From: JAVBPT01 sp031549455
GTDB taxonomy: Bacteria > Bacillota > Clostridia > Lachnospirales > JAKSVV01
Direction of reading: 5' to 3'
NCBI GenBank assembly: GCA_031549455.1
Contig: JAVBPT010000005.1
Span: forward strand, 47,720 to 111,719
Length of the DNA stretch: 64,000 nt
A model generated the notes under the pieces. That model did no database searches and was not told where the DNA came from. It saw nothing but the letters and a program-made list of their open reading frames with translations. The first letter of the stretch is position 1. The number at the start of each line of letters is the position of its first letter. Positions 24,129 through 33,035 of the stretch are shown one piece after another. Position numbers and translations under genes: made by a program.

Positions 24129-25283
24129 ATGAAAAATAAAGAAGGTTTTGGAATTCTGTTCTATGCATTTATAATCTTTTCCCCCCTTTTTACAGGGTTA
24201 TATTTTGAAAAAGATTTTATTTGGGCTGTCGTTTTTCTTACCATTTTTAGTGTGTGCGCTTGTCTGGTCAACCGAAGCATTTACTTGGGTGATACCAAGA
24301 TGGCATGCGTTTTGTTTCTCATTTTACTCTTGCCCTCTTGTAGCCACTTGGTTAACACCCTCATTTTTCATAGAACAGTGCCCATCACTAGCACGATCTA
24401 TGGTACATTACAGATTTTGGAGATGCAGATGCTTTACTTTGCGTTGTTACAGCTGAAAAAACTGAACACGCTCTATTTCACATCTTTTATCACGAAATGT
24501 GCAATCATTGTATCTGCGTTGTATCTAAATATAACCCTTTTCTTTCCAAGTTGCTACAGAGAAGGACGGTTTGAATCCACTTTTGGATATGCCAATACAT
24601 TAGCGATCTATCTCTTTTTTGCGCTCACATTGCTTCTAAATTTAAAGAATCCATATCCGGGAAAGCCAACAAAGTGGATGACGTTTAAGATGGCCTCCTC
24701 TTTCTTTTTAATCTTAGGTATTGTCTTAACCAATAGCAGGACGGTTTATCTGATTACGCTGGTATACTTTTCCTATTTCTGTTACCATTTACTTTCAAAA
24801 CAGGTGTGGAGGAAGATGGCGAGTAAGGCAATACTGGGATCCGTTTTGGTTCTTTCCTTAATGATTTTATTTATCTTTGTAAAGTATAGGGATCGGATTG
24901 AACTGGACATTATGAAGCGAGACATGAGTTTGCGACTTAGTTACTATAAGGAAGCGGTGGAACTTATTAGAGAAAATCCACAAGGCTTTGGATATGAGGA
25001 GTACTTAAGGTATCAGGTGCGAAAGGAAGGGAAATATCGGTTACGCTTGGTGCATAATGGGCTGCTTCAGATGTGTTTGAACTACGGGATCCTATCGCTT
25101 ATTCTTTTTACTTTGCTTCTTTATCTAGCGATTAAAAAGGCAGGGAATACGCGAGGAGAACTTATGTCGTATCTCTTGGTCCTTGCTCATAGCATGGTGG
25201 ATATCACCTTTTCTTATATTAGTGTCAACAATATACTCATTATCACAGCGTTTTTGATTTGTTATGATCAACAAAAACTTTAA
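24129..25283 (+). CDS. O-antigen ligase/polymerase-like polytopic membrane protein
   Basis: A 384-residue protein with about ten to twelve hydrophobic helices. A Wzy/WaaL-like signature appears in the middle: STFGYANTLAIYL, then a helix with TNSRTVYL. A loop follows with LSYYKEAVELIRENPQGFG and VHNGLLQMCLNYG, where this superfamily keeps its catalytic Arg and His residues. Such proteins polymerise or ligate lipid-linked glycans at the outer face of the membrane. In a Gram-positive cell the likely product is a wall- or S-layer-associated polysaccharide, but this is inference. No ribosome binding site is visible before the ATG, consistent with a leaderless message. Confidence 0.7.
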   Translation: MKNKEGFGILFYAFIIFSPLFTGLYFEKDFIWAVVFLTIFSVCACLVNRSIYLGDTKMACVLFLILLLPSCSHLVNTLIFHRTVPITSTIYGTLQILEMQMLYFALLQLKKLNTLYFTSFITKCAIIVSALYLNITLFFPSCYREGRFESTFGYANTLAIYLFFALTLLLNLKNPYPGKPTKWMTFKMASSFFLILGIVLTNSRTVYLITLVYFSYFCYHLLSKQVWRKMASKAILGSVLVLSLMILFIFVKYRDRIELDIMKRDMSLRLSYYKEAVELIRENPQGFGYEEYLRYQVRKEGKYRLRLVHNGLLQMCLNYGILSLILFTLLLYLAIKKAGNTRGELMSYLLVLAHSMVDITFSYISVNNILIITAFLICYDQQKL

Positions 25284-25343
25284 AAAAAGAGTGGAAAAAG
25301 AAAAAAATAGTATTATACTATGTTTAAGTAATTTCTTGGAGGA

Positions 25344-26654
25344 ATGATGGATAAAAAAGATACCAGTTTCGCAAGTTTTCTGGCCATCACCATTTTGGTG
25401 GGCGTGGCCTTGTGTTCTGTTGTTTTTTTCTTCGTATTTAAATATTTTAAAGGCGAGAAAATGCAGCTCAACCTAGAGGATGTAAACCTAGGAGAGGCAA
25501 CAGAAGCAACCAAACTCGGGGTGATAGTGGAACTCAGTTTTAATCAAAATAGCCTCTCCATTTTTGACATAGAAGAAAAGGCGGAAATGGAAGAGATGAC
25601 CTTGCTTGGTTCAACCAAGTATGTCGATATGGACGATATGATTATGGCAAAGCAGGAAGTATACATTGGCGATATTGTATATGTTACGTACAATGAAGAA
25701 AATAAGGCGGTAAACCTAATAAAACAAAATAGGGATGCTTTGAAGATCCAGGATATAGAAAAATTTAGTGTGGACTACTTAAATAAGAAGGTGACAGTAG
25801 GAAAAGATGTTTACAAAATGGAAGAAACGCTGGTGCTTCATTATAAAAACGAAACAGTCCCTCTATCAGAAGTGCTTGATCGAGCGATTGTGAGTATGAA
25901 AGGATACGGGGACACCATCTACAGTATATCCATTCAAGAATATATGGGTGGAATTCGTTTTATTTATCCTGACTATCTGCAAGGCGCAGAGGTTGAGATT
26001 GACGGCAAGGGAGCCTTCCCAATTCAAGAAATTGATAAGGTGGCTTTGAAAGCAGGAGAATATAAACTCCTGGTGAAAAAATTAGACATTGAGTCGATTC
26101 CGTTGACGGTCACGGTGAAGGAAAGAGAAATCGAGGAGATCGACCTTAGCAACGTAAACCTGAAAACGGCTTTGGTTACATTGAAAGTGAACATTGGCGA
26201 CTATTATGTTCACATCAGTAGAGAGGATAAAATAATTAACCATACGTATACAGACAATCTAAATGATATAACCGATGTTGAAAAGATTTATAACAATCAG
26301 GTGGAGCTTCCACTGGGGAACTACACACTCAATTTTACCAAAAAAGGATTTAAGGACAAGAGTATTCGCATAACAGTTGAGCGAAACATGACAGTTAGCG
26401 TGCCACTAGAGAGCGATGGCACCACCTTTAAAACGACGATTGAGAGCACACCTGCCAACGCAGAGGTTTATATTAACGGGAACTATCTGGGGGATTCCCC
26501 GGTTACGACCTATCTATTTAAAGGAACCAATGCGATCACAATTAAAAAGTCAGGGTACGCAGACTTTACACAAACGGTTGAGACAACTAAATCAGAGAAC
26601 TATCATTTTCAGCTTCAAACAGACAATCCTTACCCTGAAGCAGAGAATGAATAA
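25344..26654 (+). CDS. Membrane-anchored PEGA-domain protein
   Basis: A 436-residue protein with one N-terminal transmembrane helix (about residues 10-33) and a large extracytoplasmic part. The C-terminal 70 residues are a clear PEGA domain (STPANAEVYINGNYLGDSPV, then a KSGYADFTQTVE segment). An earlier PEGA-like unit appears around residues 210-265. PEGA domains are beta modules found in S-layer and surface proteins and are thought to mediate protein contacts at the cell surface. GGAGG precedes two tandem ATGs (25344 and 25347). It lies upstream of the phosphoglucomutase gene, 36 bases apart. Confidence 0.75.
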   Translation: MMDKKDTSFASFLAITILVGVALCSVVFFFVFKYFKGEKMQLNLEDVNLGEATEATKLGVIVELSFNQNSLSIFDIEEKAEMEEMTLLGSTKYVDMDDMIMAKQEVYIGDIVYVTYNEENKAVNLIKQNRDALKIQDIEKFSVDYLNKKVTVGKDVYKMEETLVLHYKNETVPLSEVLDRAIVSMKGYGDTIYSISIQEYMGGIRFIYPDYLQGAEVEIDGKGAFPIQEIDKVALKAGEYKLLVKKLDIESIPLTVTVKEREIEEIDLSNVNLKTALVTLKVNIGDYYVHISREDKIINHTYTDNLNDITDVEKIYNNQVELPLGNYTLNFTKKGFKDKSIRITVERNMTVSVPLESDGTTFKTTIESTPANAEVYINGNYLGDSPVTTYLFKGTNAITIKKSGYADFTQTVETTKSENYHFQLQTDNPYPEAENE

Positions 26655-26690
26655 ATAGAATACAAAAGATAAAAATGGAAGGAGAGCAAA

Positions 26691-28403
26691 ATGGGTTATA
26701 AAGAAAGATATGACAGCTGGCTAGGCTCAGATTCAATCGATGAAGAAACCAAAAATGAGCTCAGAGGATTACAGGACGAAAAGGAGATTGAGGATCGCTT
26801 TTACACAGAGCTTGAGTTTGGCACAGCAGGGATGAGGGGGATTATCGGAGCAGGTACAAACAGAATGAATCGTTATACGGTTACCAAAGCAACGCAGGGT
26901 CTAGCAAATTATATCAAGGCACAACGCGTTTCAATGCCACAGGTGGCGATTAGTTATGATTCTCGTCATATGTCTAAAGAGTTTGCACACTATGTTTCAC
27001 TTTGTCTGAATGCAAATGGAATTAAGACCTATATATCCGATGAAATTCGTCCAGTTCCCGTGCTTTCATTTATGGTCCGTTATTATAACTGTATAGCAGG
27101 GGTCATGATTACTGCAAGCCATAACCCAAAAGAATACAACGGCTATAAAGTATACTGGTCAGATGGGGGCCAAATCACCGAACCCATCGATTTAAGAATC
27201 ATGGAAGAAGTGAACGCCATCAATGATTATTCCACGATTAGGATGCTCAGCGAGGAAGAGGCGAGAGAAAAAGGACTTTATAACACAGTCGGAAAAGAAG
27301 TGGATGATGAGTATATTCAACAAATTAAGAAGGAATCACTCTATCCAAAGATTTGCGAAACTTTTGGAGGAGAAATTAACATTGTGTACACACCACTAAA
27401 CGGGGCAGGCAACAAAATGGTGAGAAGAATTTTAGACGAGATGGGATTTGCCAATGTGCATGTTGTGCCAGAAGAAGAGGCTCCGGATCCAAATTTCACC
27501 ACTGTCCCAAACCCAAACCCAGAGTATGTGGAGGTTTATAAACTAGGAGTAGAGCTTGCCAAAAAGGTAGAAGCTGACGTCGTGATTGCAACGGATCCGG
27601 ATGCGGATCGACTTGGTATGATGGTTAGAGATGCAGGTGGGGAATATCATCTTTTTACAGGAAATATGATTGGATCCATTCTAACTGAATATATATTAAG
27701 TGAGTTAAAAAATGTAGAAAAATATAAGGGCAATGAAATCATTGTGAAATCCATCGTATCCACCAACCTTGTAAATGATATTACGAGGGAGCATGGGGCG
27801 ACACTTGTCAATGTCCTAACGGGGTTTAAGTACATAGGAGAGGAAATTAATCGGTGTGAAAATGAAAGAGACTACTCTTTTGCTTTCGGCTTTGAAGAGA
27901 GCTATGGTTATTTAAAAGGAACCCATGTGCGGGACAAAGATGCTGTGGTGATTAGTATGCTTGTGGCAGAACTAATGGCCTTTTGTAAGAGCAAAGGTAT
28001 CACCGTGTTTGAATACATGGAGAATATCTATAAGAAATATGGCTACTATGAAGACTTGGTGAAATCATTTGTCTATTCTGGCAAAGAGGGGGCAGACAAA
28101 ATAAAGTCACTGATGAAGGCATATCGTGAGAACGTACGCAAGGAGATAGCAGGGATTGGTGTAACAGAGTTTATTGATTATGAAAACGATACCAAAACCA
28201 ATCTGCTTCTAAAAACAGTGTGCTCAACAGGACTACCAAGATCCAATGTCTTATATTACACCCTTTCGGATGGAAGCTTTATCTGTGTAAGGCCATCCGG
28301 GACAGAACCAAAGATAAAATATTACTTTAGCATAAAGGGCGAGAATAAAATGGAGGCAAAAGAAAAGTTGGAAAAAATATTCAAAGATTTTTGTAAAGAA
28401 TAA
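26691..28403 (+). CDS. pgcA: Alpha-phosphoglucomutase/phosphomannomutase (PgcA type)
   Basis: A 570-residue alpha-D-phosphohexomutase with all four domains. The metal- and phosphate-carrying serine lies in MITASHNPKEYNGYK (about residue 145), the Mg-binding loop is ATDPDADRLG (about residue 305), the sugar-binding loop is GFEESYGY and the phosphate-binding loop is RPSGTEPKIKYY near the C-terminus. It interconverts glucose 1- and 6-phosphate, feeding UDP-glucose and cell-surface glycan synthesis. GGAGAG precedes the ATG. The gene sits between a PEGA-domain surface protein and an HD-GYP protein. Confidence 0.93.
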   Translation: MGYKERYDSWLGSDSIDEETKNELRGLQDEKEIEDRFYTELEFGTAGMRGIIGAGTNRMNRYTVTKATQGLANYIKAQRVSMPQVAISYDSRHMSKEFAHYVSLCLNANGIKTYISDEIRPVPVLSFMVRYYNCIAGVMITASHNPKEYNGYKVYWSDGGQITEPIDLRIMEEVNAINDYSTIRMLSEEEAREKGLYNTVGKEVDDEYIQQIKKESLYPKICETFGGEINIVYTPLNGAGNKMVRRILDEMGFANVHVVPEEEAPDPNFTTVPNPNPEYVEVYKLGVELAKKVEADVVIATDPDADRLGMMVRDAGGEYHLFTGNMIGSILTEYILSELKNVEKYKGNEIIVKSIVSTNLVNDITREHGATLVNVLTGFKYIGEEINRCENERDYSFAFGFEESYGYLKGTHVRDKDAVVISMLVAELMAFCKSKGITVFEYMENIYKKYGYYEDLVKSFVYSGKEGADKIKSLMKAYRENVRKEIAGIGVTEFIDYENDTKTNLLLKTVCSTGLPRSNVLYYTLSDGSFICVRPSGTEPKIKYYFSIKGENKMEAKEKLEKIFKDFCKE

Positions 28404-28417
28404 AATGGGGAGCGGTT

Positions 28418-28450
28418 ATGGAGAATGAAAAATCGGAACTAAAAAAGTAA
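28418..28450 (+). other. 10-codon micro-ORF ahead of the HD-GYP gene
   Basis: ATG at 28418 with GGGGAGCGG in front encodes MENEKSELKK and stops 15 bases before the HD-GYP start. It could be a translational leader or chance. It is mentioned because the ribosome binding site is credible. Confidence 0.2.
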
Positions 28451-28465
28451 GTTGGGAAGGTACAT

Positions 28466-29527
28466 ATGAGGAGTGTTAGATTAGATTTAATCAAAGATGG
28501 AGACGTATTGGCCAAGGCAGTCTATGATGAGCTGGGCAGGGTGCTACTGCACTCTGGAAGTGCAATCAGAACATCTTATATTGATAAACTAAAACTGCTG
28601 GGTGTAGAGAGAGTCTACATCCAGGATGAGATCTCAGAAGGAATCGAAATAAAGGACGTTGCCACCACCGAAACCTTACAGGCAGGAAAAGTGGCAATTA
28701 AAGAGATGTTTAAGAACTATATTATTAAACAAAAAATAGAGTTTATCAGCCTGTATAACGTTGTGACCAACGTTTTGGAAGAAATCTTATCCAACAATGA
28801 TTATGTAGTCAATATTTATAAATTGAGGTCGAAAAAGAGAGACATATTTGAACACTGCATCAATGTAAGCATCACCGCCACGGTGGTTGGATCGTATATC
28901 TTTAATGTACGAAAATTAAAAGACCTCACACTGGGAGCAATGGTGCATGACATGGGTTATTTATTAATCCCAGATGCCATCTTAAATAAGCCGGGGAAGT
29001 TGACGGCAGAAGAGAAAAAGATTATGCAAAAACATGCTCAACTGGGATACAATATTTTTAACTCCGATATTAACTTTCCCGTGTATGCCAAAAATATCGT
29101 ACAACTCCATCATGAAAAATGTGATGGAAGTGGTTACCCATTTGGAATCAAAAAAGATCAGATTAGTGAACTCACAAGGCTGGTTACGATTTGCGATAAG
29201 TTTGACAACATGATGAATCCAAAACCATGGATGCAAAAAAGGAGAACCTATGAAGTGTTTGAAGAGTTGGAGCAATTGACCCAAACAGAGCTTGATCCTG
29301 ACCTGTTTGAACATTTTAAAAAACATGTGGCCGTTTATCCAACAGGACAGGCTGTTTTACTTAGTAATGGCTGTAAGGGAATTGTGTCGAGACAAAATCT
29401 GAAGATGTTGACAAGACCAGTTGTCAGAGTGGTGATCGATTCAAAAGGGAACAAAGAGAAAGTGCCATACGAGTATGATTTGATGAGAGAAAGAACGTTG
29501 TTTATTATAGATGAAATTGAATTGTAG
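28466..29527 (+). CDS. HD-GYP domain phosphohydrolase (probable c-di-GMP phosphodiesterase)
   Basis: A 353-residue protein. The N-terminal 90 residues are a small domain often found before HD-GYP (a DVLAKAVYDELGRVLLHSG block). The HD-GYP core follows, with HD in MVHDMGYLLIP (about residue 160), NKPGKLT, and the signature HHEKCDGSGYPFG (about residue 215). These carry the metal ligands and the GYP loop of c-di-GMP phosphodiesterases. The C-terminal 90 residues form a beta-rich extension. It likely lowers c-di-GMP, which in clostridia controls motility against surface adhesion, fitting a window with flagellin and surface proteins. It is closely linked to relA (8 bases). Confidence 0.82.
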   Translation: MRSVRLDLIKDGDVLAKAVYDELGRVLLHSGSAIRTSYIDKLKLLGVERVYIQDEISEGIEIKDVATTETLQAGKVAIKEMFKNYIIKQKIEFISLYNVVTNVLEEILSNNDYVVNIYKLRSKKRDIFEHCINVSITATVVGSYIFNVRKLKDLTLGAMVHDMGYLLIPDAILNKPGKLTAEEKKIMQKHAQLGYNIFNSDINFPVYAKNIVQLHHEKCDGSGYPFGIKKDQISELTRLVTICDKFDNMMNPKPWMQKRRTYEVFEELEQLTQTELDPDLFEHFKKHVAVYPTGQAVLLSNGCKGIVSRQNLKMLTRPVVRVVIDSKGNKEKVPYEYDLMRERTLFIIDEIEL

Positions 29528-29535
29528 AGGGCATT

Positions 29536-31740
29536 ATGTTTGATGACATGTTTGAAAGGTTAAAAAGCAAAATAAGTGAATACAATTCGGATGCCGATTT
29601 TACGATGCTTGAAAAGGCATATAAAATTGCGGGAGAGGCGCATCGAAACCAAACCAGAAAGTCAGGGGAACCCTATATTCTCCATCCGCTTGAAACGGCT
29701 TTCATCATTGCGGAGTTAGAGCTGGATATGGAGAGTCTGGTGGCTTCTATTCTACATGACGTGGTGGAAGACACAGAAGCAACCTATGATTCTGTGAAGA
29801 GTGAGTTTGGTGAAGAGGTGGCAAATCTGGTGGAAGGGGTCACCAAGCTAACGGCGATCACCTATAAAGAGGCCACCAACGTTGACAAACAAGAAATTCA
29901 GGCAGAGAACTACCGGAAGATGTTTCTTGCGATGTCAAGTGACATTCGTGTCATCCTGATTAAGCTTGCAGATCGTCTCCACAATATGCGTACCCTAAAA
30001 TATCTTTCAGAGGAGAAACAGCAAGAGATTGCAAAGGAAACGTTGAATATTTATGCTCCCCTGGCGAATCGTCTGGGGATTTCCAAAATTAAGATTGAAC
30101 TCGAGGATTTATCGCTTCGTTATCTACAACCCGAAATTTATTATGATCTAGTCAATAAGATTAACATTCGAAAAAGTGAAAGAGAAGAGATTGTAAATCA
30201 GGTCATTCACCAGCTTGAAACAGAGCTTGCCAAATCCAATATAAAAGGAGAAGTGCAGGGAAGAGCAAAACACTTTTTTAGTATTTATAAAAAAATGCAC
30301 TCAAAAAACAAAACATTAGATGAGATCTACGATCTTTTTGCAGTAAGGGTAATTGTAACCACGATTAGGGATTGTTATGAAGTTTTGGGTATTATGCATG
30401 AGTTTTATAAACCCCTACCCGGGCGATTTAAAGACTATATTGCGATGCCGAAGGCCAACATGTATCAGTCTCTTCATAGCACATTGCTTGATAAAAAGGG
30501 AAATCCATTTGAGGTTCAAATCAGAACCTATGACATGCATAGAATCGCAGAAAACGGGATTGCCGCGCACTGGATGTATAAAGAGGGGATCAAAAATACA
30601 AACGATCGTCTTGCGGAAAAGCTTACTTGGTTAAAAGAGGTGCTTGAGTGGAAAAAGACAGCTTCCACCAACTCAAATGAGTTTGTCAATAACATTAAGT
30701 TAGAGCTGGATGTCTTTAACGATGAAGTGTATGTGTTCTCTCCGAGGGGGGATGTTGTGGCGCTTCCTCAAGGATCGACCCCAATCGACTTTGCTTATTA
30801 CATACACTCCGCTGTGGGGAATAAGATGGTGGGTGCAAAGGTAAACGATAAGATTGTGACATTTGATTATACGCTTAAAACAGGGGATCGGATTGAAATT
30901 ATTACTTCTCAGAATTCGAAAGGACCAAACAGAGACTGGCTTTCTATGGTGAAGACTCAGCAGGCCAGAAGCAAAATATCGATGTGGTTTAAACAACTTT
31001 CAAAGGATGAATCTATTGTAAAGGGAAAAGAATTACTCGAGGAAGCAGCAAAGAAAAAGGGGATAAGACTGGAGGAACTATTAAGACCCAAATGGAAAGA
31101 GCAGGTATTACAGAAGTATGGCGTCAAGGACTTTGATGCGATCTATACCCTCATAGGGCATGGGGACTTAAAGGAAAGCCAGATCGTCAATAAATTATAT
31201 AGTTATTATGAAAAGGAAAACCAAAAAGAGATCACGGTTGATGAGGTGCTAGAAAAGAGCATTAAAGAAAGGCAGGGGGGAGATAAGGCCAAAAGTGGTG
31301 TATTGATCAGTGAGATTGGAGATGTGGCCATCAACCATGCGAAGTGTTGTAATCCCATCCCGGGAGATGAGATCGTTGGATACATTACAAAGGGGAGAGG
31401 CGTTTCTGTACATCGAACAGACTGTAGAAATATTATTCTGCTATCAGGAGATGAAAAAAGGAAGCTGCTTCCGGCAGAATGGAAGAAAGGACAGACCAAT
31501 GTGTACTATCGATCGGACATTCGAATTATTGCTACGGATAGAAAAGGTCTGCTGGTTGATGTGACCAAAGCCATTAGTGACGCCAAGATTCCGATTAAGC
31601 TATTTGATGCCAAGACCATTGAAAAACAAGCCATCTTTACAGTGGCGGTTGAATTATTGAATAGGGAACAATTAGAGAAACTGATCAATAGTATTAAACG
31701 GATTAAAAATGTGATGGATGTGGTAAGAATAAGTGGGTGA
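29536..31740 (+). CDS. relA: Bifunctional (p)ppGpp synthetase/hydrolase RelA/SpoT
   Basis: A 734-residue Rel enzyme. The N-terminal hydrolase domain keeps the HD motif (LHDVVEDTEAT, about residue 75) and RKSGEPYILHP. The synthetase domain has GRFKDYIAMPKANMYQSLHS (about residue 300). A TGS domain follows (VYVFSPRGDVVALPQGSTPI, about residue 395), then a conserved-cysteine region (NHAKCCNPIPGD) and a C-terminal ACT domain. Both catalytic halves look intact, so it can make and degrade the stringent-response alarmone. It forms a tight cluster with dtd four bases downstream, a linkage common in Bacillota. Confidence 0.95.
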   Translation: MFDDMFERLKSKISEYNSDADFTMLEKAYKIAGEAHRNQTRKSGEPYILHPLETAFIIAELELDMESLVASILHDVVEDTEATYDSVKSEFGEEVANLVEGVTKLTAITYKEATNVDKQEIQAENYRKMFLAMSSDIRVILIKLADRLHNMRTLKYLSEEKQQEIAKETLNIYAPLANRLGISKIKIELEDLSLRYLQPEIYYDLVNKINIRKSEREEIVNQVIHQLETELAKSNIKGEVQGRAKHFFSIYKKMHSKNKTLDEIYDLFAVRVIVTTIRDCYEVLGIMHEFYKPLPGRFKDYIAMPKANMYQSLHSTLLDKKGNPFEVQIRTYDMHRIAENGIAAHWMYKEGIKNTNDRLAEKLTWLKEVLEWKKTASTNSNEFVNNIKLELDVFNDEVYVFSPRGDVVALPQGSTPIDFAYYIHSAVGNKMVGAKVNDKIVTFDYTLKTGDRIEIITSQNSKGPNRDWLSMVKTQQARSKISMWFKQLSKDESIVKGKELLEEAAKKKGIRLEELLRPKWKEQVLQKYGVKDFDAIYTLIGHGDLKESQIVNKLYSYYEKENQKEITVDEVLEKSIKERQGGDKAKSGVLISEIGDVAINHAKCCNPIPGDEIVGYITKGRGVSVHRTDCRNIILLSGDEKRKLLPAEWKKGQTNVYYRSDIRIIATDRKGLLVDVTKAISDAKIPIKLFDAKTIEKQAIFTVAVELLNREQLEKLINSIKRIKNVMDVVRISG

Positions 31741-31743
31741 GAG

Positions 31744-32193
31744 ATGAAAATTGTACTTCAAAGAGTGAGACAGGCAAGTGTCAGTGTAGGCGGAAAGACG
31801 ATTGGAGAAATCAAAAGAGGCATTGCAATTCTATTTGGCATTACACAAAAAGATGAGGCAGATGAACAAAATTTAGTAGAGCAAATGGTTAAAAAAACGA
31901 TCCAAATGAGAATATTTGAGGATGCAAATGACAAGATGAATCTTTCTCTTTTGGATATTCAGGGCGAGATTTTGGTGATTCCGAATTTCACACTCTATGG
32001 AGACGCAAAAAAAGGAACAAGACCAAGTTATACAGACGCAGCAGAAAAACCAGTGGCGCAAAAAATATATCAACATTTTCTACACGATTTGAGGGAACAA
32101 TATCCCTATAAAGTGGCAGAAGGGGCATTTGGATCCGAAATGGAACTCAGTTTGAGTTGTGATGGGCCGGTTACGATTATATTAGAATTATAG
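31744..32193 (+). CDS. dtd: D-aminoacyl-tRNA deacylase
   Basis: A 149-residue protein that starts four bases after relA. The MKIVLQRVRQASVSV N-terminus and the FTLYGDAKKGTRPSY core identify DTD, which removes D-amino acids and glycine wrongly attached to tRNA. The usual SQ before FTL reads PN here, and the Gly-cisPro motif reads CDGPVT where most bacterial DTDs have N.GPVT. The GP dipeptide that forms the chirality filter is kept. Length is normal. Confidence 0.93.
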   Translation: MKIVLQRVRQASVSVGGKTIGEIKRGIAILFGITQKDEADEQNLVEQMVKKTIQMRIFEDANDKMNLSLLDIQGEILVIPNFTLYGDAKKGTRPSYTDAAEKPVAQKIYQHFLHDLREQYPYKVAEGAFGSEMELSLSCDGPVTIILEL

Positions 32194-32201
32194 GAGGTTA
32201 C

Positions 32202-32588
32202 ATGGAAAGCAAAGAATGTGTATTCTGTAAAATTGTTAGAGCAGAAATTCCGACCTACAAATTGTACGAGGACGAAAACTTCATCGTGATTCTGGATATT
32301 CATCCACAATCAACAGGTCATATGTTGGTCATACCGAAGGGTCATTATGACAATATTTATGAAATTGAAGAGGAAAAAATGAATGATCTCATGAAGGTGA
32401 CAAAGCGGATGGCAGTCTTGCTCAAAGAAAAATTCAGTCCGGAGGGTTTAAATATCATCCAAAATAATGGGACGATTGCTGGACAAACGGTGATGCATTT
32501 TCATATGCATATCATTCCGAAGTATGAGGATAAAAAAGAGAACGAAAAAGACATTGAAAAAATATATACGATGTTAGTAAATAATTAG
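32202..32588 (+). CDS. HIT-family (HINT-like) nucleotide-binding protein
   Basis: A 128-residue histidine-triad protein. CVFCKIVRAEIPTYKLYED opens it, followed by the STGHMLVIPKGHY block, and the triad motif is HFHMHIIP near residue 98, with the nucleophilic histidine at its centre. The N-terminal CxxC (residues 6-9) is part of a zinc site seen in many bacterial HINT proteins. These hydrolyse nucleoside phosphoramidates or adenylates; the natural substrate is uncertain. An AGGAGG ribosome binding site precedes it, eight bases after dtd. Confidence 0.92.
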   Translation: MESKECVFCKIVRAEIPTYKLYEDENFIVILDIHPQSTGHMLVIPKGHYDNIYEIEEEKMNDLMKVTKRMAVLLKEKFSPEGLNIIQNNGTIAGQTVMHFHMHIIPKYEDKKENEKDIEKIYTMLVNN

Positions 32589-32600
32589 GAGGAAATGATA

Positions 32601-33035
32601 ATGATGGAAGTGAAGAATTGCAAAAAATGTGGAAAGATTTTTAACAGTGTAGCGGGAAAGAAAATCTGTGCTGATTGTGAAAAGCTTGAAAATGAGGAAT
32701 TCAAGGTGGTAAAAGATTTCCTATATGACCATCCGAATGCAAATATGCAAGAGGTCGCGGAAAAAACGGGTGTAGAAGAAGAAGTGATTATGAGATTTTT
32801 GAGAGATGGAAGGCTTGCCATTTCGGATTCGAGCAGCGTGAGCATTTATTGTGAGAAGTGTGGAGCACCGATTAAATCAGGAAGATTCTGCGAGAAATGT
32901 CAAAGCAAACTAGGCGAACAATTTTCCAAACTCTCTAGTGGAGATAAGTCGGACGATGATAGAAAGAGAGAACAGCTAGAAAAACTTAGAAATCTCCAGA
33001 GAACGGGGATGCACACGGATGTTAATAAAAAATGA
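32601..33035 (+). CDS. YvyF-like flagellar-operon-type zinc protein
   Basis: A 144-residue protein. The N-terminus has a CxxC zinc ribbon (NCKKCGKIFNS and ICADCE), followed by a winged-helix-like segment (DHPNANMQEVAEKTGVEEEV) and a second zinc ribbon (CEKCGAPIKSGRFCEKC). This matches the YvyF-type flagellar operon protein, which in Bacillus sits upstream of flgM. Here it lies between hit and uvrC with no flagellar gene adjacent. GGAGG lies eight bases before the ATG at 32601; ATGs at 32595 and 32604 are alternatives. Its stop overlaps the uvrC start by four bases (ATGA). Confidence 0.75.
   Translation: MMEVKNCKKCGKIFNSVAGKKICADCEKLENEEFKVVKDFLYDHPNANMQEVAEKTGVEEEVIMRFLRDGRLAISDSSSVSIYCEKCGAPIKSGRFCEKCQSKLGEQFSKLSSGDKSDDDRKREQLEKLRNLQRTGMHTDVNKK

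Noticed and set aside
28466..29527. Simple metabolic phosphohydrolase instead of HD-GYP
   Set aside because: The HHExxDGxGYP signature and NKPGKL block are specific to HD-GYP proteins.
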